In this document: positions 17,045 to 26,153 of the stretch, in pieces
Numbering within the stretch: the stretch's first letter is position 1
How the letters are laid out: each line of letters starts with the position of its first letter
Origin: an uncultured Thiotrichales bacterium
GTDB lineage: Bacteria; Pseudomonadota; Gammaproteobacteria; CAIRSR01
Length of the DNA stretch: 64,000 nt
Reading direction: 5' to 3'
Assembly: GCA_903881315.1 (NCBI GenBank)
Contig: CAIRSR010000219.1
Location: forward strand, 1 to 64,000
Position numbers and translations under genes: made by a program
Notes under the pieces: model-generated
Databases searched by the model: none
What the model saw: only the letters and a program-made list of their open reading frames with translations
What the model was told of the DNA's origin: nothing

Positions 17045-18001
17045 TCACACAACGGTCAGCAACCGCGCCAGGGCGTCATTTTTCTTGGGATCCTCATCCA
17101 CAAAACGCAGTGTGATCCGCACAAAACGGTTCTCACTGCGCGACTCTATTACCTCAACAGCATTAACAACCGCGTTTAAGTCTTTCACATGGATGGGCGG
17201 AGATTCGAGGACTAACGCGAACACGGCCTGATCCATCACCGCCGGGCAGCCTACCTCTTGCGGAATGACCACCACTGCACCGATGAGATCGAGCCGCTGC
17301 ACGAGACAACGCGCCGCCCGTCCACCAAAACGCAGTTGCGCCGTCACCCGCGCCAAGATGCTCCGCCCCCGTTCGGTTTTCACATCTCCTGCCGTACGAT
17401 CCTGTTTCGGCGGAGACTCCTTAACCGTCGGCACCGCTTTAGCGTCCGGCGACTCCTTCGGTTCCCTCTTGTAGTTCGCCGTTAAGATAGCCACCGACTC
17501 GCTTTTAGATTCCGGCGACTCCTTCGGTTCCCTCTTGTAGTTCGCGGTCAAGATAGCCACGGCATCGGAGCCCGGCATATCGGATGAAGTGGCCGACTTG
17601 GAGGTCGGCGTCATACTCTTGCCTCGCCGCGACAAGGCCTCGTGCATCTTCGCAATCAGGCTATCGATGCTAAAGGGTTTCACCACGTAGCCATCAATAC
17701 CCGCTTGCACCGCCGTGACTACATGACTCTTCTCGCCACGACTGGTCACCATGATAAAGGGGAGGTTCTGAAACCGATCGTCACTGCGCACCCACGACAG
17801 GAGTTCGTGCCCATCGACCTCGGGCATCTCCCAATCACATAAAATGATGTCAACCGGCTTACTCGCCAGGATGTCTTGGGCGTGACGGCCATTCACCGCC
17901 TCCAGCACAGCCACATGCGGGATGGTCGTCGTCAGCCCACGGCGCACGAATTCACGAATAAAATTGGCGTCATCGACCACAAGCACATTAAACTTGGCCA
18001 T
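17045..18001 (-). CDS. CheY-like response regulator with repeat-containing linker and unassigned C-terminal domain
   Basis: Residues 1-125 are a canonical receiver: acidic pair in VLVVDDANFIREFV, phospho-acceptor Asp in IILCDWEMPEVDG at about 57, Thr in PFIMVTSRG and Lys in GYVVKPFS. Residues about 135-205 are a polar linker in which VAILTANYKREPKESP occurs twice, 22 residues apart. The last 110 residues (ARVTAQLRFGGRAARCLV, GAVVVIPQEV, NRFVRITLRFVDED) are a beta-rich domain that may be a diverged PilZ fold, but the RxxxR and D/NxSxxG c-di-GMP motifs are absent. No kinase is adjacent; 33 bases separate it from rng upstream and 40 from gcvPB downstream. Confidence 0.85.
   Translation of the reverse strand: MAKFNVLVVDDANFIREFVRRGLTTTIPHVAVLEAVNGRHAQDILASKPVDIILCDWEMPEVDGHELLSWVRSDDRFQNLPFIMVTSRGEKSHVVTAVQAGIDGYVVKPFSIDSLIAKMHEALSRRGKSMTPTSKSATSSDMPGSDAVAILTANYKREPKESPESKSESVAILTANYKREPKESPDAKAVPTVKESPPKQDRTAGDVKTERGRSILARVTAQLRFGGRAARCLVQRLDLIGAVVVIPQEVGCPAVMDQAVFALVLESPPIHVKDLNAVVNAVEVIESRSENRFVRITLRFVDEDPKKNDALARLLTVV
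17445..17560. repeat. 50-bp tandem duplication inside the response-regulator gene
   Basis: Two 50-base copies, 17445-17494 and 17511-17560, differ at only two positions (within TTCGCCGTTAAG versus TTCGCGGTCAAG); the period is 66 bases, an exact multiple of three. Both differences are silent for the repeated peptide, so the duplication kept the reading frame and the peptide has been preserved. Confidence 0.95.
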
Positions 18002-18034
18002 CTAAAGCACCCATTCTTCTGTGTGATTTTCTGT

Positions 18035-19501
18035 CTACATCAACACCACGTCGAACTGCTCTTGGGTATAGAAGGATTCTACCTGGAGTTTGATCGGTTT
18101 ACCGACAAAAGCCATCAACTCCGCCAAACCGGTCGCCTCATCACCTTGGAGCAGATCCACCACCTCTTGGGACGCAAGGACGAGGAACTGCTCAGGGTCG
18201 AATTGACGCGCCTCGCGGACAATCTCCCGAAAGATCTCATACACCATGGTCTCAGCAGCCTTGACGAAACCTCGCCCATGACAGCTTGGGCACGGCTCAC
18301 ACAAGATGTGAGCAAGGCTCTCGCGGGTGCGCTTGCGGGTCATTTCCACGAGCCCCAGGGAGGATACATCACCCACATAGCTCTTGGCGTGATCGCGCTC
18401 CATCGCCTTTTCGAGAACACGCAACACCTGGCGTTTGTGATCTTCCTCGATCATATCGATAAAGTCGATAATGATGATGCCACCTAAATTACGCAACCGC
18501 AGTTGACGCGCAATCGTCACCGCCGCCTCTAGGTTGGTTTTGAAGATGGTTTCCTCTAAGTTGCGATACCCAACGAACGCACCGGTATTGACATCGATAG
18601 TGGTCAGCGCCTCCGTTTGATCGATGATCACGTATCCACCCGACTTGAGTTGCACCTTGCGCTCCAGCGCCTTTTGGATCTCGGTTTCCACCCCGTACAG
18701 ATCAAAGAGCGGAAGTTCTCCGAGGTAGTGCTCAATACGTTCTGCTATCTCGGGTATCAACTGCTCGACAAAACGGCACACGCGCTGGTAGGTTTCCCGA
18801 GAGTCAACGAGCACCCTGCTCACCGTCTCTCCCACCAGGTCGCGCAAACAACGCACCGTCAACGGCAGGTCTTCGTAGAGGATGGCTGTCGCAGGTTCGG
18901 TGCGAGCGCGCTCACCGATCGAGTCCCACAGTCGATGCAAAAACTCGAGTTCGCGGTGCAGGGCCACATCACCCACCCCCTCGGCAGCCGTGCGGACGAT
19001 AACGCCCCCTTTCCTACATTCCGCGCTGTGCACCAATTCTCGGAGACGAGTACGCTCAGCCTCGCTTTCTATCCGTTGCGATACACCAACGTACTCCACA
19101 CTCGGAATGAGCACCAGATACCGTGAAGGAAGGGAGATGTTCGTGGTGAGCCTCGCCCCTTTGGTGCCGAGCGGGTCTTTCACCACCTGCACGAGCAGCT
19201 CTTGGCCCTCGCAACACAGGGCGGATATCCCGTCCTCCTGACGGGGCTCGGCAGTTGGCGCATTACCACCAGGGGATTGGATATCTGACGCATGGAGAAA
19301 GGCCGCCCGTTCCAGACCAATGTCCACAAAGGCGGCCTGCATCCCCGGTAGGACGCGAGAGACGCGCCCCTTGTAGATATTTCCGACAAGCCCCCGTTTA
19401 CTCGCCCGTTCTACAAAAATCTCCTGAAGAACACCATTTTCTACCACGGCTACCCGGGTCTCTCGGGGGGTAACATTGATCAGAATCTCCTCACCACTCA
19501 T
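18035..19501 (-). CDS. rng: Ribonuclease G
   Basis: A 488-residue RNase G (E. coli 489 aa), the endoribonuclease that matures the 5' end of 16S rRNA and cleaves some mRNAs. It has the N-terminal S1 domain (LVGNIYKGRVSRVLPGMQAAF), the RNase H-like and 5'-sensor regions (GVIVRTAAEGV), the catalytic Asp residues in TTIDVNTGAFVG and IIIIDFIDM, and the zinc-link CPSC in EPCPSCHGRG. It lacks the long C-terminal scaffold of RNase E. Start ATG is preceded by GGAAGCCGGA. It is often found beside maf; here the next upstream gene is ccmC, 409 bases away. Confidence 0.97.
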   Translation of the reverse strand: MSGEEILINVTPRETRVAVVENGVLQEIFVERASKRGLVGNIYKGRVSRVLPGMQAAFVDIGLERAAFLHASDIQSPGGNAPTAEPRQEDGISALCCEGQELLVQVVKDPLGTKGARLTTNISLPSRYLVLIPSVEYVGVSQRIESEAERTRLRELVHSAECRKGGVIVRTAAEGVGDVALHRELEFLHRLWDSIGERARTEPATAILYEDLPLTVRCLRDLVGETVSRVLVDSRETYQRVCRFVEQLIPEIAERIEHYLGELPLFDLYGVETEIQKALERKVQLKSGGYVIIDQTEALTTIDVNTGAFVGYRNLEETIFKTNLEAAVTIARQLRLRNLGGIIIIDFIDMIEEDHKRQVLRVLEKAMERDHAKSYVGDVSSLGLVEMTRKRTRESLAHILCEPCPSCHGRGFVKAAETMVYEIFREIVREARQFDPEQFLVLASQEVVDLLQGDEATGLAELMAFVGKPIKLQVESFYTQEQFDVVLM

Positions 19502-19910
19502 TCCGGCTTCCTACATTGAGATAGGCTCACGCACGACCACGGCCTCGCCGTCTAACCGGACAAAGCGGAGTCACACCACACGCAGGGATTCTGACGGTTC
19601 TTGTTCCGCAAACCACCGTGTCGGCGAGATTCTGCGTCATATTGAACCGAAGCCAACGCGACCAGCCGAGCCCAAAACCGTGCCGAATTACACACCAGCA
19701 CAACCTCAACACTCACGGCGCGACCAAGAATATCATGGTTTCCGCTGGCGGTGGGAAGTCGCGCACTACACAGACAGGGGGCGTGGGTACATCTCTCGCA
19801 TAGTGCGGCAGATATCGCCGACATGCAGCACACCAGGGCAGCCAGCGTGGCACCGCCCGTAACAAGCAGCGCACTGCGCAAACAAAAGGGCTGATGATCT
19901 GCGCCGTCTA
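19502..19910. other. Intergenic region between ccmC and rng, no convincing gene
   Basis: These 409 bases presumably carry the rng promoter on the minus strand. A minus-strand open frame here encodes one hydrophobic helix followed by a Cys-rich stretch, but it overlaps the end of ccmC, has no Shine-Dalgarno and resembles neither CcmD nor any family I know. No hairpin with a U-tract is seen. Confidence 0.5.
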
Positions 19911-20666
19911 TCAGCCTCGTTCCATAACAATGGCCTGCACCCATGCCGTATTCTTCTCGCGCTCCAGGATCTCAGGGCGGGCACGCAACAGCACAGCAGT
20001 CATGTAGTACAGCGTAAAGGCGAGCGCCATCACCAGTAATGGCCAGAGGATACTCGGATGAATCGCGGGTTTGCCCATGCGCAGGATAGAGGAAGGCTGG
20101 TGTAAGGTATTCCACCACTCCACCGAAAAATGAATAATGGGGATATTAACCACCCCGACGAGGGCCAACACGGCTCCTGCCCGCGCCCCGGACTGCCGGT
20201 CTGGTATAGCCGACTGTAAGGCAATGAAACCCAGATACAAGAAGAGCAAGATAAGTTCCGAGGTAAGACGCGCATCCCACACCCACCAGGTACCCCACAT
20301 GGGTTTCCCCCAAAGGGATCCGCTGACCAACGCCAAGAAGGTGAACCACGCACCCAACGGTGCCGAACTGGCCGCCATCACCTCGGCAAGCCGGAGCCTC
20401 CACACCAGTCCAACCGCCGCCGCCACGGCCATCACCACATAGATAAACAGGGACAGCCACGCAGCAGGAACGTGGATATACATAATCCTCATGCTTTCCC
20501 CCTGATACCTATCGGGGGGGGCTATCACCAAACCCCAGAAAAGCCCAACCGAGAGAACAATGGCAGTAGCTAAACCCAACCAAGGTATCCACCGCCCTGC
20601 CGCCGCATAGAAGCAGGGGGGAGAAGCAAGCTTGTGGAACCAACGTCGTAGGGAAACCCATAACAT
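19911..20666 (-). CDS. ccmC: Heme exporter protein CcmC
   Basis: A 251-residue membrane protein with six predicted helices, the heme-handling component of system I cytochrome c maturation that loads heme on CcmE. The tryptophan-rich WWD motif is present (GKPMWGTWWVWDARLTSELI), with the flanking histidines in MYIHVPAAW and IIHFSVEWWNTLHQ. I chose ATG 20666 (MLWVSLRRWFHKL) since it gives the usual length; an upstream extension has no membrane or family signal. ccmC normally sits in a ccmABCDEFGH cluster, but neither ccmB nor ccmD/E is adjacent here. Confidence 0.94.
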   Translation of the reverse strand: MLWVSLRRWFHKLASPPCFYAAAGRWIPWLGLATAIVLSVGLFWGLVIAPPDRYQGESMRIMYIHVPAAWLSLFIYVVMAVAAAVGLVWRLRLAEVMAASSAPLGAWFTFLALVSGSLWGKPMWGTWWVWDARLTSELILLFLYLGFIALQSAIPDRQSGARAGAVLALVGVVNIPIIHFSVEWWNTLHQPSSILRMGKPAIHPSILWPLLVMALAFTLYYMTAVLLRARPEILEREKNTAWVQAIVMERG

Positions 20667-21095
20667 AGCGACTGTACTCAACGTGACACACCCCGCAGGT
20701 ATTGTACCCAATTCGGGCCGATACTGGTGGGCAGCGCAAGCGCAGAGACCAGTCGCCACTGGTCGAGACCGCCACCCTTCATCTAGGGTAGGACTCAAGC
20801 CGCAGTGCTTTTACGAAAAGAAAAGAGACAGCACCTCGCTCAACCCAGGGTGCGCCATCGAAACCATCGACGTGAGAGGATAAGAGCCGGGAAACAGCTA
20901 CCCTGCAGACCAGGGCACAGCGAGAAACGAGACAACATCGCAATATCTAAGACACACTGCAGGGGAACGTTGGGCAACCTCGACAAGTGGCTATCTCACT
21001 GTAGCCTTTCGGACATCAACACCTGCCTGGCCTTTCCAACGCTCCCCACGCCCAACCTCAGACATCTTTTCGCGTCGACTCGTACTGAACCATCG
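20667..21095. other. Intergenic region between hns and ccmC, no gene seen
   Basis: These 429 bases carry no open frame with family resemblance or Shine-Dalgarno support. The one notable structure is a perfect inverted repeat, GACCAGT (20747-20753) and ACTGGTC (20758-20764) with loop CGCC, 81 bases upstream of the ccmC start. It could be an operator for ccmC or an mRNA hairpin; no U-tract follows on either strand. Confidence 0.5.
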
Positions 21096-21473
21096 TTAGG
21101 ACGGGATTACCATTGTATCCAATGAATCACCACGTTCAAGCGCACTCAGTAACCAACCTGGCTTACGCCCCTTCCCAGTCCAAGTCTGCGTATGATCAGC
21201 GGGGTTACGATACTTTGGCGGGGACTTGCTTGCACTCTTGCGCCCTTCACCCTTTGCAGCACGCTTTGCGCGGCTAACCTGCAACTCATCTACAGTGAGC
21301 TTATGTACGCTCATCAACTCACGAACCTTCTTCATCACCTCGCGACGTTCCTCGCGTTCTTTCTTGTGGCTATCCTTTTCTTTCTGGATCTCCTTGGCCT
21401 TGAGTTCGCGGGCCAGACGTTTGCTTAACTCTTGTAATTCATCAACAGACAAGTTGTTCAGTTCGATACCCAT
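21096..21473 (-). CDS. H-NS family nucleoid-associated protein
   Basis: A 125-residue H-NS homologue. The N-terminal half is a charged coiled coil for oligomerisation (LSKRLARELKAKEIQKEKD, continuing to about 60). The C-terminal DNA-binding domain is canonical: KYRNPADHTQTWTGKGRKPGW contains the AT-hook-like TWTGKGRKP loop that reads the minor groove of AT-rich DNA. Such proteins silence horizontally acquired genes, which is relevant because two AT-rich accessory modules lie in this window. The ATG at 21473 is preceded by GAGGAAG at about 10 bases. The gene is monocistronic and divergent from the permease pair. Confidence 0.95.
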   Translation of the reverse strand: MGIELNNLSVDELQELSKRLARELKAKEIQKEKDSHKKEREERREVMKKVRELMSVHKLTVDELQVSRAKRAAKGEGRKSASKSPPKYRNPADHTQTWTGKGRKPGWLLSALERGDSLDTMVIPS

Positions 21474-21661
21474 GGTTGCTGCTTCCTCGTGAAGGGTGTT
21501 TGGTGGTTAGATGTAACCAGTGTTTTTATTCTAATCGACTTCTAGGATAATATGCAATATCGTGAATCGTGAATCGCATCTCTCCCGATTGTATCAAACC
21601 GAACGGAAGATAGCATCGTTTGGCACCCCCAGGTAGGACGTAATACCATGCCCAAAAAACC

Positions 21662-22591
21662 ATGATCCATTTCCTCGCATCCCGCCTCGCCAGCGCTCTC
21701 ATTGTCCTCTTTGGCGTTTCCTGCGTAGTCTTTCTGTTCATCCACATGGTTCCTGGGGATCCAGTGGAAGTGATGCTTGGAGAATCAGCGGGTTCGAGTG
21801 AGCGGGAAGCGCTGCGTACAAGTTTAGGATTGGATCAACCATTGGTTAGCCAATTCCGGCACTATTTTACCGCAATCAGCCATGGCGACCTTGGCACCTC
21901 GCTGCATTCCCAACGTCCAGTTGTTGAATTACTTGTTTTACGATTCCCAGCAACCGCCGAACTCGCTGCAGCGGCATTGTGCATAGCGCTGGTATTGGCA
22001 CTACCATTGGGAGTAACGGCGGCCTTACATCGGGGTTCAGGCTGGGATCGTGGAACAATGGCGCTAGCACTGCTCGGAATGTCAGTACCGAGCTTCTGGC
22101 TCGGGCCTTTACTGGCCCTGTTTTTTGCTGTGGGATTAGGGTTACTACCAGTCAGTGGACGGGAAGGACTCACCTCAATTATCCTGCCAGCACTAACGCT
22201 CGGGATTGGGATGGCGGCCATTCTAGCCCGAATGTTGCGCGCAAGCCTACTCGAAATACTTTCTCTGGATTATATACGCACCGCTTATGCCAAAGGACTC
22301 CCCACTACCAGAGTAATCTGGCTACACGCACTGCCGAACGCAGCTCTGCCGGTTATCACGCTGCTCGGCCTACAACTTGGCGGTCTATTAAGCGGGGCGG
22401 TAATCACCGAAACAATCTTCTCTTGGCCAGGGATAGGAAGCTTGATGGTAGAAGCGATTAATCGCCGCGACTACCCGGTGGTGCAGGGTTGTGTACTCCT
22501 TATCAGTCTCACCTATGTAGGCGTCAACACGCTCACTGATCTGGCGTGTGCCGCATTGGATCCACGAATACGCCTCGGAGCCAACCAGTGA
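21662..22591 (+). CDS. ABC transporter permease, DppB/OppB type
   Basis: A 309-residue inner-membrane permease of the peptide/nickel ABC class. The N-terminal helix (FLASRLASALIVLFGVSCVVF) leads into the family LIHMVPGDPVEVMLGE segment. The EAA cytoplasmic loop that docks the ATPase is near residues 200-230 (LDYIRTAYAKGLPTTRVIW), and the C-terminal SWPGIGSLMVEAINRRDYPV is diagnostic. It overlaps the dppC-type gene by 4 bases. No substrate-binding protein or ATPase subunit is nearby, so the substrate (oligopeptide, dipeptide, nickel) cannot be assigned. Confidence 0.92.
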   Translation: MIHFLASRLASALIVLFGVSCVVFLFIHMVPGDPVEVMLGESAGSSEREALRTSLGLDQPLVSQFRHYFTAISHGDLGTSLHSQRPVVELLVLRFPATAELAAAALCIALVLALPLGVTAALHRGSGWDRGTMALALLGMSVPSFWLGPLLALFFAVGLGLLPVSGREGLTSIILPALTLGIGMAAILARMLRASLLEILSLDYIRTAYAKGLPTTRVIWLHALPNAALPVITLLGLQLGGLLSGAVITETIFSWPGIGSLMVEAINRRDYPVVQGCVLLISLTYVGVNTLTDLACAALDPRIRLGANQ

Positions 22592-23418
22592 AGGGAACCG
22601 CCCTCGCCAGCATCGTGCTCTGCCTGTGGACGCTGCTCGCATTGACAGCGCCTTGGTTACCACTTGATCCAGCACGGATAGACCTCACCCACATCCTAGC
22701 CCCACCCGCATTACACAACTGGCTCGGTTGGGACGACCTCGGTCGACCGGTGTGGGAAAGACTCATCATGGGGGCACACGTTTCGTTTCTGGTCGCGGTG
22801 GGAGTAGTCGCTTTATCGTCCACATTAGGAGTCATTTTCGGTGCCACCACCGCCTATTTAGGTGGATGGTGGGATCGTCTGGCGGTACGCATTATCGATG
22901 TCTTCCTGGCCTTTCCCGGCATCTTGCTCACCATCACCTTGGCAGGCCTATTGGGGCCAGGCATCGGCAATGTCATCATCGCGCTCGGAACGGTGGGATG
23001 GGTAAGTTACGCACGCATCACACGCGCCCAGGTACTGTCTATTAAGCATCGCGATCACGTACGCGCAGCCCAATCATTGGGGGTACACGAGATGCGGATC
23101 ATCTTCCGACACCTGCTGCCACTCATCCTCTCCCCCCTCATCATAGAGACCACCGCCGGCATTGCGAGCGTCATCACCGTAGAGGCAGGGTTATCCTTTT
23201 TGGGGCTAGGCGTGCAACCCCCAGCCGCTTCTTGGGGTAGCATGATCCGAGACGGGACGCGCTACCTCCTGGTCGCACCCCATCTGGTAATTGCCCCAGG
23301 GATTGCCCTAGCGACCGTTGTCCTGGCAGTGAATCTACTGGGAGACGCCCTACGCGATCATCTGGATGTGCAGAAGAATAGAACGCAGACGAGCCCAATC
23401 ACCCGCAAGCATCGCTAG
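22588..23418 (+). CDS. ABC transporter permease, DppC/OppC type
   Basis: A 276-residue partner permease. Typical features: HNWLGWDDLGRPVWERLIMGA (the DxxGRD-like segment, here DDLGRPV), FLAFPGILLTITLAGLLGPG, the EAA loop around HRDHVRAAQSLGVHEMRIIF, and FLGLGVQPPAASWGSMIRDG near the C-terminus. I take GTG 22588 as start, since it overlaps the dppB-type stop as GTGA, a common coupling arrangement; an upstream ATG at 22546 would overlap more and adds an unlikely hydrophilic leader. Together with the preceding gene it forms the membrane core of a DppBC importer. Confidence 0.92.
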   Translation: MKGTALASIVLCLWTLLALTAPWLPLDPARIDLTHILAPPALHNWLGWDDLGRPVWERLIMGAHVSFLVAVGVVALSSTLGVIFGATTAYLGGWWDRLAVRIIDVFLAFPGILLTITLAGLLGPGIGNVIIALGTVGWVSYARITRAQVLSIKHRDHVRAAQSLGVHEMRIIFRHLLPLILSPLIIETTAGIASVITVEAGLSFLGLGVQPPAASWGSMIRDGTRYLLVAPHLVIAPGIALATVVLAVNLLGDALRDHLDVQKNRTQTSPITRKHR

Positions 23419-23444
23419 GAGCAATAGCAACACAGCCCGCAATC

Positions 23445-24035
23445 TCAGAGGATCTTCGCAAAAGAGGCAAAGGATGGACGCGGGCTGCGCGGAAAAAGCT
23501 TGCTGTCATCACCGTACCCGAGGTTCACCAAAAAGTTTGACCTAATATCGGTACCAGCGAAGAATTCTTTATCCACCCCGACGTTATCAAAACCAGACAT
23601 CGGCCCGGTATCCAGCCCAAGTGAGCGCGCCGCAAGGATAAGATAGGCCCCTTGCAAGGTTCCGTTGCGCATTGCCGTGGTATTGATGAGATCAGTATTG
23701 CCGACAAACCACGCCTTTGCATCTGCGTGGGGGAAAAACTCGGGCAAATGTTCGTAGAAGGAATAATCAGTGCCAACGATTACGGTTACCGGCGCACTCA
23801 GCGTCTTGTCCAGGTTGCCTGGTGCCAGAAACGGTTTCAGACGCGCCTTGGCGGCAGCGCCCTTCACGAACACGAAACGCCCGGGCTGTGAGTTGGCAGA
23901 GGTCGGCCCCATCACGGTCAGTTCGTAGAGCTGCTTTAGCTGCCCGTCACTCACTGGCTTGTCTAACCAGCCATTGTGGGTACGTGCTTCTAAGAAAAGT
24001 TGTTCTAATACGGAATCACTAACGACGGTACGCAT
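23445..24035 (-). CDS. Nitroreductase family protein, RutE-like (malonic semialdehyde reductase)
   Basis: A 196-residue flavin-dependent nitroreductase. It follows RutE closely: [35 protein letters not shown] (quoted up to the FMN-binding TSAN), [32 protein letters not shown] and [12 protein letters not shown]. RutE reduces malonic semialdehyde to 3-hydroxypropionate in uracil degradation, but family members reduce various nitro and quinone substrates. No other rut genes are present, so a general detoxification role is equally likely. Start chosen at ATG 24035 with GGGGGA at good spacing; ATG 24041 is an alternative in the same frame. Confidence 0.9.
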   Translation of the reverse strand: MRTVVSDSVLEQLFLEARTHNGWLDKPVSDGQLKQLYELTVMGPTSANSQPGRFVFVKGAAAKARLKPFLAPGNLDKTLSAPVTVIVGTDYSFYEHLPEFFPHADAKAWFVGNTDLINTTAMRNGTLQGAYLILAARSLGLDTGPMSGFDNVGVDKEFFAGTDIRSNFLVNLGYGDDSKLFPRSPRPSFASFAKIL

Positions 24036-24133
24036 GTCCATCCCCCATGGAATTACACCCCAACCCGACGGGTTGCCCACGGCATTATGACGTTGTGGCT
24101 CAGAAAACAACAGGGCGCGATGGCATTCCCGCT

Positions 24134-24598
24134 TTACCCGGCAGACAAACGGCCCTTTACCAGCCCCCCCAATTTCCCCATATCCGCCCTACCGAGGACA
24201 TCCGTCCGTAAAACCGCCATCACCTTCCCCATATCCTTGACGGAACAAGCCCCAGTTTGTTGTATGGCAGCCTCGATGAGGGTCGCCAACTCCTCTTCTG
24301 TTAGCGGTTGGGGCAGGTAACCCTGGATTAACTGGATCTCGTAGCGCTCCTGCTCGGCCAGATCCTCGCGTCCACCGCTTTGGTACTGAGCGACGGAATC
24401 AGCACGCTGCTTTAGCATCTTCTCAAGGATACCCAGCAAAGCAACATCATCGACGACCACCCGCTCGTCCACCTCGCGCTGCTTGACCGCTGCCATAATC
24501 AAACGCAACGTCCCCAATCGGCGTTTGTCCTGGGCACGCATCGCGACCTTGACATCATCGCTGATACGCTCCTTCAGGCTGGTAGAAGTACCGCTCAT
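24134..24598 (-). CDS. yqeY: GatB/YqeY domain protein
   Basis: A 154-residue protein that is entirely a YqeY domain (family pattern [57 protein letters not shown]), related to the tRNA-binding tail of GatB. It is presumed to act in tRNA or translation quality control; the exact role is unknown. It is 136 bases downstream of rpsU in the conserved rpsU-yqeY order. The dnaG and rpoD genes that usually follow are absent; a nitroreductase gene takes that place. Confidence 0.95.
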   Translation of the reverse strand: MSGTSTSLKERISDDVKVAMRAQDKRRLGTLRLIMAAVKQREVDERVVVDDVALLGILEKMLKQRADSVAQYQSGGREDLAEQERYEIQLIQGYLPQPLTEEELATLIEAAIQQTGACSVKDMGKVMAVLRTDVLGRADMGKLGGLVKGRLSAG

Positions 24599-24734
24599 GG
24601 AAACCCCCAGTTAGACCACGGGACAGAGCACCGCAACATCGAACAGCCAGCGCCATCCGCGCCCATACCCTCGCGCACGACGACCGACATCGACACAGCA
24701 ATGCTCGACACGGAAAGAGGAGACTACCGAGAAC

Positions 24735-24950
24735 TCAGTAGAGGCGCTGGCGACGGGTTACATCACGCATGGACTTCTTGATCTGACGCTTCACGGCGGC
24801 GGCGGCCTTGCGCTTACGGATCGAGGTAGGCTTTTCGTAGAACTCGCGACGACGCAACTCAGACAGGACACCAGCTTTTTCGCAGGAACGCTTGAAACGG
24901 CGCAAAGCAACCTCAAAGGGTTCATTCTCTTTCACATTGACGGCAGGCAT
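24735..24950 (-). CDS. rpsU: 30S ribosomal protein S21
   Basis: A 71-residue S21, identical in length to the E. coli protein: [20 protein letters not shown], the [20 protein letters not shown] helix and a basic C-terminus ([17 protein letters not shown]). S21 assists base pairing of the Shine-Dalgarno with the 16S 3' end. GAGGA lies 7 bases before the ATG. It is divergent from tsaD, an arrangement conserved across many proteobacteria. Confidence 0.98.
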   Translation of the reverse strand: MPAVNVKENEPFEVALRRFKRSCEKAGVLSELRRREFYEKPTSIRKRKAAAAVKRQIKKSMRDVTRRQRLY

Positions 24951-25097
24951 GCAATTCCTCAGCTATACGATAAAGTGTGGGTAAAATAACACAACGCACA
25001 TCCCCTGGAGCGGCGGTACCCGCCCGATTTTACCAAGACCCGACATTCTAATAGTATTTGGCGTATCGTGCCAGTCTAAATTCTACAGGAGAGCACA

Positions 25098-26153
25098 TTG
25101 GTTGACGATCTGTGTGTGTTGGGCATTGAGACCTCTTGCGACGAGACCGGCGTTGCCCTCTACCACGGTAGGCAGGGGCTTCTTGCAGAGGCACTGCACA
25201 GCCAGGTAGAGCTACACGCTGCCTACGGCGGGGTCGTGCCCGAGATTGCCTCACGCGACCATGTAAGGCGCGTCCTGCCCCTCGTCCAGCAGGTGATGGC
25301 GCAGGCTGGCGTCACGGCCAGAGACATCCATGGGGTGGCCTACACGGCGGGCCCGGGGCTCATCGGGGCGCTACTGGTTGGTGCCGCGATAGGGCGCAGC
25401 CTCGCCTTCGGCTGGAACGTCCCGGCGGTCGCCGTGCATCACATGGAGGGCCATCTCCTCGCGCCACTACTCGAGCAAGACCCGCCCTCGTTCCCCCTGT
25501 TGGCGCTACTTGTCTCTGGGGGGCACACCCTGCTCATCGACGTAGCGGGGGTGGGGCGCTACCGGATCCTCGGAGAATCCCTAGACGACGCGGTTGGCGA
25601 GGCCTTCGACAAGACCGCGAAACTCCTAGGCCTCGGCTATCCAGGCGGCCCGGCGCTCGCTGCCCTGGCCGAGCAAGGCTCCCCCACTCGGTTTACCTTT
25701 CCTCGCCCGATGACCGATCGACCTGGGCTTGATTTTAGTTTTAGCGGCCTAAAAACCTGCGCCATTACCACCCTCCAGCGAGCAGAAAACAGCCCACAAA
25801 CACGCGCCGACATCGCCTACTCCTTTCAGGAGGCGGTCGTGGATACCCTAGCCATCAAGTGTCGGCGTGCGTTGCGCGAAACCGGTCGGCGCTGCCTCAT
25901 CGTTGCGGGCGGCGTCGGCGCGAATCGCGCCCTACGCGAACGCTTACAAGAGGTGGCCGCACAAGAAGGCTGCCGCGTCCATTACCCGCGACCCGCATTC
26001 TGCACCGACAACGGTGCCATGATCGCACTCGTCGGCTGGCTGCGTCTCCGTGCGGGTATCCACGAACCACTCAGCATCAAGGCCACGGCACGCTGGCCAG
26101 TAGACAGCTTGTCCGCCTGTGACGAGTATTGCAGCACAGCCCAAGCGCGTTAG
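25098..26153 (+). CDS. tsaD: tRNA N6-adenosine threonylcarbamoyltransferase TsaD
   Basis: A 351-residue TsaD (YgjD/Gcp, E. coli 337 aa), which with TsaB/TsaE transfers the threonylcarbamoyl group to A37 of ANN-decoding tRNAs. Motifs: [15 protein letters not shown], the metal-binding HMEGH (about 115-119), [18 protein letters not shown] and [16 protein letters not shown]. Start is TTG at 25098, with AGGAGA 6 bases upstream; starting there places LGIETS at the usual distance from the N-terminus. Its stop overlaps that of the convergent phoR by 4 bases. Confidence 0.96.
   Translation: MVDDLCVLGIETSCDETGVALYHGRQGLLAEALHSQVELHAAYGGVVPEIASRDHVRRVLPLVQQVMAQAGVTARDIHGVAYTAGPGLIGALLVGAAIGRSLAFGWNVPAVAVHHMEGHLLAPLLEQDPPSFPLLALLVSGGHTLLIDVAGVGRYRILGESLDDAVGEAFDKTAKLLGLGYPGGPALAALAEQGSPTRFTFPRPMTDRPGLDFSFSGLKTCAITTLQRAENSPQTRADIAYSFQEAVVDTLAIKCRRALRETGRRCLIVAGGVGANRALRERLQEVAAQEGCRVHYPRPAFCTDNGAMIALVGWLRLRAGIHEPLSIKATARWPVDSLSACDEYCSTAQAR

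Noticed and set aside
19552-19944. Minus-strand frame with a hydrophobic helix after ccmC, considered as ccmD or a small membrane gene
   Set aside because: Overlaps the ccmC end, has no Shine-Dalgarno, and the Cys-rich tail is unlike CcmD.
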